DNA from: Panagrolaimus kolymaensis
Taxonomy: Eukaryota; Nematoda; Chromadorea; Rhabditida; Panagrolaimidae
Assembly (NCBI GenBank): GCA_028622995.1
Contig: JAJQJQ010000021.1
Coordinates: 3,782,001 to 3,846,000 of the forward strand
DNA length: 64,000 bases
Direction: 5' to 3'
The position numbers and the translations under genes are program-made. Under the pieces are notes generated by a model, which searched no databases, was not told the origin of the DNA, and saw only the letters and a list, made by a program, of their open reading frames with translations. Of this stretch, positions 57,301-64,000 are shown in pieces; position 1 is the first letter of the stretch; each line of letters begins with the position of its first letter.

Positions 57301-60300
57301 TTGGTCAAGAAAAAAAAAGAGAGACCAAAGCCGAGAATGAACAAATTGCTGATAGAAAAAGAGAAGTTGTAAATGTGTCAAACGTATCAAAATTAAAGCT
57401 TTTAAAAACATTGTGTCGTCGCAAATTAAAGAAATACATAAAAAGTTTTTTTTTGAGTTTTCTGTTTGGACTTTGTATGAATGTTGTTACTTTTTTTTCC
57501 TTTCTGAAGTTGCTGCTTTTAATTGCACTTCTTTCTATTTTGCATTTTTATTTATTTATATGTCTTCGAGGGATATGCTGAATGGCTGAATGGAAATTTT
57601 AGGGTCTAACTTTTTATTTTCAATTGGTTTACCATTAAACCATTCAGTAAAAAGGAGAAACGAGGAGGTCGTAAAAAGTTGATGAAAAAGTAGCAAAATT
57701 GTGGATAGAAAAGGGATCTCAAACGGCAGCTTACAAGTATATTTTAGTTTTTGAGGGAGTTTAGTGAATACCAAAATATGGATACAAAAAAATAAAGTTT
57801 TAAAAGAAGTGAAAAGATAAATGCAAGCGGTAGTAGAAAGTTGTACACTCGATGATAGTAGTACATTTTTTCAAACTATTGTCAAGTTTTGGTTGCTATC
57901 ATTTTATTTTATTATTTACTCGAATGTTCCAAGCCTTGACTAATAATTACTTAATCCATCATCGTTGTCTAACATTGATGGTAAATAATTGCTGACCCGG
58001 AAGACATCTCATTTTTCTTCATCACTTTTCCTTCTTCTTGAAAGCCTTTATTTTTTTAAAAGCTATCTTAGTTTTTTGCAACAAAAAATTTGCGCAGATT
58101 TCTTTCTTCAATGACGCAATTTTATTTTATTTTTTGTCATTGCTTGGTATCAATAAAAAAAGGCATCAAGAAGCTGTCAGTAGAAAAAAAAAGATTTTTA
58201 TTCCGGTCAAGCGACTCTTTTTTATTTCATTGAAAAACGAACGACGTCTTTGGCAATGGATTGGATGGACATTGACAGATTGTTTGATGAATGAATTGCT
58301 TGGTTGCTGCTTGCTTGTTTTTATGTTTCTTTCAATTTAAAAAAAGCCAAAGAAAGAAAAGGAGGTGATGAAAGTGGAAAAAAGCTAGGGAGAAAGCTAT
58401 TTAAAAAATGTTTTTGTTGCAAGTTGAAATTGTAAAAAAATCGTAGAAAAAAAAATAATAAAAGAAAAGCTTTGCATTTTTGGATGAAAGATTTAGGGAA
58501 AAAATATGCATGGGTTTATTTAGGATTAATGGAATCTTTAATCAAAACAAAAACATGAAATTGAGAAAAGCATTATTTATTGCTAACTTTCATGGCATCA
58601 AATTAAAATTATTTAGCATTTTTTACCCGCTTGTGTGTTTTGGAAAAAAATACAATAAATATTTTTTAAAAGCCTTCTTTGCAACTGTACTTCTTTGAAA
58701 TTTGCAAATCTGCTAAACCTCGAATAAGCATCTTTTACAGTCTTCCTATTTTCCAAAATGCGCATCTTTTGTGTTCTCTTCAACCCAAAAAATAAGAGAA
58801 TAAAGAATTCCATTGAATTTTAACCTCTTGAAATCAGAAACATCTGTTCCATTTTCACAGCTTCTTCCTCCATCTTTTGTCACTCACTCTCTCAAGTGTT
58901 CTGGAATGTGAATGGGAAAAAATAAATTTAAACCTTTCATCAACAAAAAATTACTAAAAAAACGCAGAGTACTTTGAATGTGAAAATAATCGGCAAAAAA
59001 AACTCTGTAAGCAAAATATTTTCTGAATCAAAAAAAATTGTCATTGAATGAGAAGAAAAAAAATAACGAGTTGCTCATTTATCTTTTTACAATTGGCTTT
59101 TTTTTTATAAAAAACAGCAATGAAGCTCGAACAGGAAAATGAAGAAACAGATGGCAAACAAAAAAAAATTGCAGCAGTGTTTTTATTTATTTTTTTTGGA
59201 GGCTTCAAAAAACTTGGGAAAAAGACAACGAGAAGCTATCGTAAAAATAAGTTCAAAATTTTTTTAAAAATTTTCTGTTAATTAACCTTTAAAACATAAA
59301 GAGATTGTATTCATTTTCCGGCACGAAATATTAAAAAATTCTATTATATTAATTTGATATTTCGTTAACAAATGTTAAAATATTAAAAAATGAATTATTT
59401 TTCTTTTTTCATTCAGAAAAAATAGTGCTAATAATTGAATCGTTTTCTTTCATTGAATGAAGAAAGAAAGAGAGAGGCTTTTGTATTAAAAAAACAAAGC
59501 AAGCTTTTATGTGTTTCTGGAACATCGTGATATTTGGGGAATGAATCGAAAAAAGGCAACTCAATCTTTTGAATAGTTATTTTTAAGAAAGTAGGTTAAC
59601 AACAAAGCGCAGACGAAGCAATCATTTATAATATCAAAATAGAAAATTACTGTAATCTCGAGGACTGAAAAAAAAAACTGAAAAATAAATTTTCATTTAT
59701 TCTAACTTTGTACCAGTGTTAAAAATTCAAAATGATGATATCTAAACCTGTAGCTTTCTGGTTATCAGTAATAATATTTTTTTGAAATAAAAAACATTTT
59801 TGCGCACTTTTACTTTCATTTCTCTCAATGAATCATTCTGTTTTTCTGAATCAAAATAGTCTTTTTCAATGACTTATCAAAAGAAAAAAAACCTGCCACA
59901 CTCTTGTCTCACTCCTTTGCTATTTGTGTCGGAAAACATCAAAGTAAATTTTTTGCTATTTTTTGTTTTGTTTTTTCACATTCAAAAAAGTAGGCTTTTC
60001 CGCTAATGCTGTTAGTGGTTTCGCGCACCATCTGTTTGGTTGTTTTTTGTTGATTGCATAATGGCTTTTTAAAAGGCTAGCTTTTCCAACCTAAGGAAAA
60101 AACGTTTGAATGAAAAAGAAAAACAACTTTGCAAAAATTTGGGTTCAATTTGAAGGACTTTCTTAAAATTATAATATTCATTTTTTTTTCAGAATGATTT
60201 ATCAAAAACTCTCCAACAATTGAGTGAAAAAGCAAAATTTGCTACGGAAGAAATTACAAAGTTGAAACAACTAAACGAAAAAATTACAACAAATTGTGAA

Positions 60301-62259
60301 GATTTTAAAGCTAATATTAATGTTCAAATTGATGCTTTAATTGAACAATTACAAGAGCGAAGACAAAGGTTATTGGAATTTGCTGATATTGAAAGAGATT
60401 CAAAGGTAACTTGTTTGTAGAAGGTTGCTTTTAAAAAATACTGGAAAGATTCAAATCCAACTTTCTTGCTTCCTCAAAATCCACAGACTAATAATTTTTG
60501 TTTTCAGAAAAAAGCTTTAAAAACTCAAACGAGTCGATGCACGAGTCATTTAAATAAAACTACAGCTTTGGTGCATTTTTGTATCGAAGTTCTTAAAGAA
60601 CCTGATGCAGTGGCTTATCTCCAAATTGGCCAACAACTCTCCAATCGAGTTTCAAATCAAGCGTTTGGATGGCAAAAAGATATGAGAACTAAAGCTGAAA
60701 TTGACCCTGAATTTGTATTGAGTCTGGATTCAAGACCTCTTCAAAATTGTATACAAAATCTTGATTTTGCTCAACTTAAAGGTAAGTTAACCTCTAAAAT
60801 TGAAGCTTTATAATAAATTCTAAAAGTTCTAATGGATACTATGGCTTCACGGTATCATTGTATGAGATGACTTTTAACTTTAAAATTTTTTACTTTTGCT
60901 ATCTCAATACTTTTATTTTCCTCATTCAATCAAACTAATCCATTTTTATTTACTTTTAAATTTCTAGCACGCTCAGGTCGAGCTGGTCGTAGTAAAGGCG
61001 ATCCCACAAAAGGTAGATTACTTACTTCTTTTCTTTGTCGTTTTTTAAAAAGTTTCTTTTCGCTATTTTTTTTCACATTCAAAAAAGTTAGAAATCTGTA
61101 ATTGTGGTTGGTGATTTGTAAACTCGCACACTTCTTTAATTATATTTATAAATTTTTATTTTCTATATTTTCGTTCCAAATCCTTATAAGTAATGTTCAT
61201 TTTTAGTCCCACTGCCACCACAATTTGATGCAACAGAATGTTTAGCTGAAAATAATTCAGTCACTGTAGTTTGGCATTCTCCATCAAATGGTTCATCAAT
61301 TGATGGATATATTCTTGAAATAGATTCAGGAAGAGATGATGGAAATTTTAAAGAAGTTTATAGTGGAATTGATAATATTTGTACCATCGATGGTTTACAT
61401 TTTGATACGATTTATAATGTTCGCGTTAAAGCTTTTAATTCGGCTGGCGAATCAGCTTATAGTGATCCCATTGGATTGCAAACAGCCCATGGTGAGTTTG
61501 ATTTATGAGAAAACGAAAGAAGATTTAAAAATAAAAAAATAATATTTTGATATCTCGCAACTAAAATATTAATATTAGCTTCTTTTGTTAAAACTTTCGA
61601 GATATTTACTTGAAATTAGAAATTTATGAAATCTTTCATTTTTAGTTGCCTGGTTCCAATTAACTAAATCCTCATCTCAACGAGATGTTATTCTTTCTAA
61701 TAGTCGAGCAACCCTCACTGGAACATCTCTTGATTATCGAGTGGTTCTTGGAACTGTATCATTTTCACGTGGTTTACATTATTGGGAAGTCACCGTTGAT
61801 CAATTTGATGGAAATGGTGATATAGTTATTGGAGTGGCTCAACCATCAGTAAACCGTACCATTATGCTTGGAAAAGATCTTCATGGATGGGCCATGTATA
61901 TCGATGAAAAGCGATCATGGTTTTTGCATAATGATTCTCATCATGGAAGAATTGCTGGCATTCATGGTGGAAGTGGCTCCGTTTTAGGAGTTCTAATGGA
62001 TTGTGATCAAGGAATGCTTTCATTTTATGTTAATGATAGACTTCTCGAAGTTGATGGAATTCCATATGCTTTTAAGTAAGCCACACATTTCTCCACCAAT
62101 ATTTTACAATATTTTTGTTTCAGAAGCATGCCTCGCGGTCTTTATTATCCCGCATTTAGTGTAAACAAAAACGCTAAAATTACTGTTCATACTGGTTTGG
62201 TTCCTCCAACTTTGAGAAGATCATCAAATTCTGATGATTCTGTAACAGATACTCTATAA
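51324..62259 (+). CDS. madd-2: TRIM9-type E3 ubiquitin ligase (MADD-2 orthologue)
   Basis: Eight exons, 51324-51657, 54302-54936, 60193-60405, 60508-60781, 60968-61012, 61207-61491, 61646-62075 and 62124-62259, give 783 residues. The start is [20 protein letters not shown] with a RING finger split by a long Ser-rich insert, as in the TRIM9/TRIM67 group. The second RING half is [10 protein letters not shown]. Two B-boxes follow ([40 protein letters not shown]). Then come a coiled coil with COS box, a fibronectin III domain ([20 protein letters not shown]) and a SPRY domain ([20 protein letters not shown]). In C. elegans MADD-2 acts with the netrin receptor UNC-40/DCC in muscle-arm and axon guidance. 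Length and domain order match. Introns 1 and 2 are 2.6 and 5.3 kb. The other five introns are short to moderate. No genes were found in the long introns. Confidence 0.95.
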
Positions 62260-62393
62260 ATCAATCACCTCCATTTATTAGGCTTTAACCATTTCCTATT
62301 TTCTTACATCCTCATTTTTATACCTGCCAAATTACAACAAAAAGCATACAAATAATCTTTGGTGTTTTTTTTTCTTTCTTCAAAGCATTGCCT

Positions 62394-62526
62394 AATAAAA
62401 TTGATACTCTTGAAACAAACCAGTGACTCGTGCATTGTTTTTATATTATATTATTTTTTTGTTTTTTATTATTATTTTTGTATAAACACTGCAAATATTA
62501 TTGATTTTTGAATGTTATTAAATAAA
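62394..62526 (+). terminator. Polyadenylation signals of madd-2
   Basis: AATAAA occurs at 62394-62399 and again at 62521-62526, 135 and 262 bases after the stop codon. Confidence 0.5.
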
Positions 62527-62529
62527 CAA

Positions 62530-64000
62530 TCTTTTGATCCAATAATTAAACCTCCAATTTTCTAAATCTACAAGCAATGTAATTGTTTCTCTTTTTAGAC
62601 AGCTTTGACTCAGATGTCTTCATTTTCCAAACTTTTTTTTTACAAGTTTCTAAAAAAAGTAACCAAACGTAAGAATTATAAATGATTGAGAAAAAAAAAT
62701 CAGACAATATTATATTCGAATTTGTGTTTTTAAGTTTGTGCAAGAAAAGCTTCATTTCAAAAAAAATCCTATGAATACAGCTACCATAAATCGCTTCGTA
62801 CTTGTTAGCCATTTAAAAAAATGACTGTGACTATTGTCTATTAATAAATCAATTTTTTTTAGTTAGGAGTGTTTTCAGTCCCCGTAATTTTGTTTTTTTC
62901 AAACCACTTATTAATAAAACGAGTTCGATGTGAATGAAATGAAGTGGAGGGAGTGAAGTCACAATTGATTTCCATGAAAAATGTATCTAAAGTGCCTTCA
63001 TATATTTTTTCATTATTACTAACAACCACCTGTTTTTAAGGTTGAGGAAAGTTAACTTTCTTAATTTTTTTATAACTAGTTGAATCATTGTTTTTTTTAC
63101 AGATAAAAGTGTGTAAGGTTACAACTAAATCGCTTTGATGTAAAAAGAATTTTTCTTCTCAAAAAATATTTTTCTCATTATTATCTTTTTTATGTTTCGT
63201 TTCTAAACTTTTTTTTCCTCCACAAAAAAAAATTGAAAAAAGCAAGGCCGTTTTTTTTCTCTTCACTTTTCTAAATCTTGTAAAAATGTATTAAAAAAAT
63301 ATACGGACGTCCTTTGAATGAATGAATGAAAGAGAAAACATTGAAACAATTTTCTAAAAAATAATAACACCTAATTTCAATTTTCTTTCTCTTGTTTTTT
63401 TCCATTTTTGGAGATTAATCGTTTAAAAATAAATTTACCACAAAAAGCCGGAATAAATCATTAAAAAAACTTTCTTCTTTTTTCCTATCAAGCAAGAAAA
63501 AAAGCTTATAAACAAAAAAGGTTTTTCTTTCTTCGCATAAAAAGAAGTGTGAAAAGAAAATAAGTTCGAAAAAAATAAATCGAAACAAAGGCAAAAAAAA
63601 TAGTGAAGAGGATGAAAAAAAAAAATGGTTGAAGAAGAGGAGACGACGATGACAATGACAAGTTATTGTTGGAGTGTTGCCTTGGCCCTGCTCTGACCGT
63701 GTCCAATCAACATTATTTTCTTTTCATCCATTTTTTGAACCATTTTTTAGACAAATTTTCTTCATTGTTTTGCCAATTTACTTTTTTTTTCAATTCAATG
63801 TGTTTTATATTCACCGTTAAAATAATTTAAGAAAAATAAATTATAAAAATGAATCATAAAAATTTACAGAATTATTAAATTTTGGATTAATTTTTTGTTG
63901 GAAAATAATTAAAAGGGAGTATAAGATTTTTTGGGGAACCTAAAAACAATTTTTTAGTAATATTCTTTTATTTTTTTGCTAAAAAGTCTGAATCATTTTT
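62530..64000. other. Intergenic, no gene seen
   Basis: AT-rich sequence with poly-A and poly-T tracts. Two minus-strand frames of 66-88 codons lack codon bias, domains and splice signals. Nothing else stands out. Confidence 0.5.

Overview
The window is AT-rich eukaryotic nuclear DNA with short introns that end mostly in TTTTAG or TTTCAG. Its protein families point to a nematode: a MATH-BTB protein, a short anillin, a MADD-2/TRIM9 orthologue, a carnitine palmitoyltransferase 1, and nematode-style lineage-specific kinases. The exact genus cannot be read from the sequence. A free-living or plant-parasitic tylenchine-type nematode is only a guess from base composition and repeats.

Layout. 1-6 kb: the N-terminal end of a sugar transporter, a MATH-BTB gene and a seven-exon CPT1 gene, all on the minus strand. 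7.4-16.5 kb: a plus-strand gene for a disordered, coiled-coil protein with at least three alternative first exons. A secreted Cys-rich gene lies antisense in its long intron, and another intron carries a Helitron-type 3' end. 17.3-19.1 kb: a minus-strand anillin-like gene. 19.5-20.6 kb: a truncated PP1 phosphatase and a decayed small gene. 20.8-21.8 kb: a 1.06-kb foldback repeat with TTAA at its ends. 22-24 kb: a BTB/BACK/kelch gene. 24.3-39.7 kb: two tandem copies of a divergent protein kinase gene. Copy 1 is interrupted in its 3' flank by a 9.2-kb block of five head-to-tail repeat units, and copy 2 preserves the uninterrupted site. 39.7-43.2 kb: a truncated TTBK-like kinase exon, a ZC3H4/6/8-type CCCH zinc-finger gene and a small divergent ORF. 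43.2-51.3 kb: a gene-poor stretch with inverted repeats. 51.3-62.3 kb: the madd-2/TRIM9 gene with 2.6-kb and 5.3-kb introns. 62.3-64 kb: no gene seen.

The most unusual part is 26,851-36,021. Each unit combines a conserved end, a GC-rich hairpin with a GNA triloop, a 16-bp minisatellite, a tRNA-like block with A- and B-box motifs on the minus strand, and a second conserved end. The insertion has little or no target duplication. Read on the minus strand it begins near TTCCACC and ends in CTGG. That suggests a rolling-circle (Helitron/Helentron-related) or satellite-type mobile unit, but this is inference. A 308-bp hAT-type MITE with a perfect 8-bp target duplication has inserted later into the fifth unit. 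The two kinase genes differ in the kinase domain but are identical over about 1.07 kb covering the Lys-rich tail and 3' flank, as expected from recent gene conversion.

The genes do not form an evident functional cluster. They look like ordinary neighbours separated by repeat-rich DNA. Exon boundaries given here were placed by hand from splice consensus and frame, and all listed multi-exon models are frame-consistent except the first junction of the CCCH gene.
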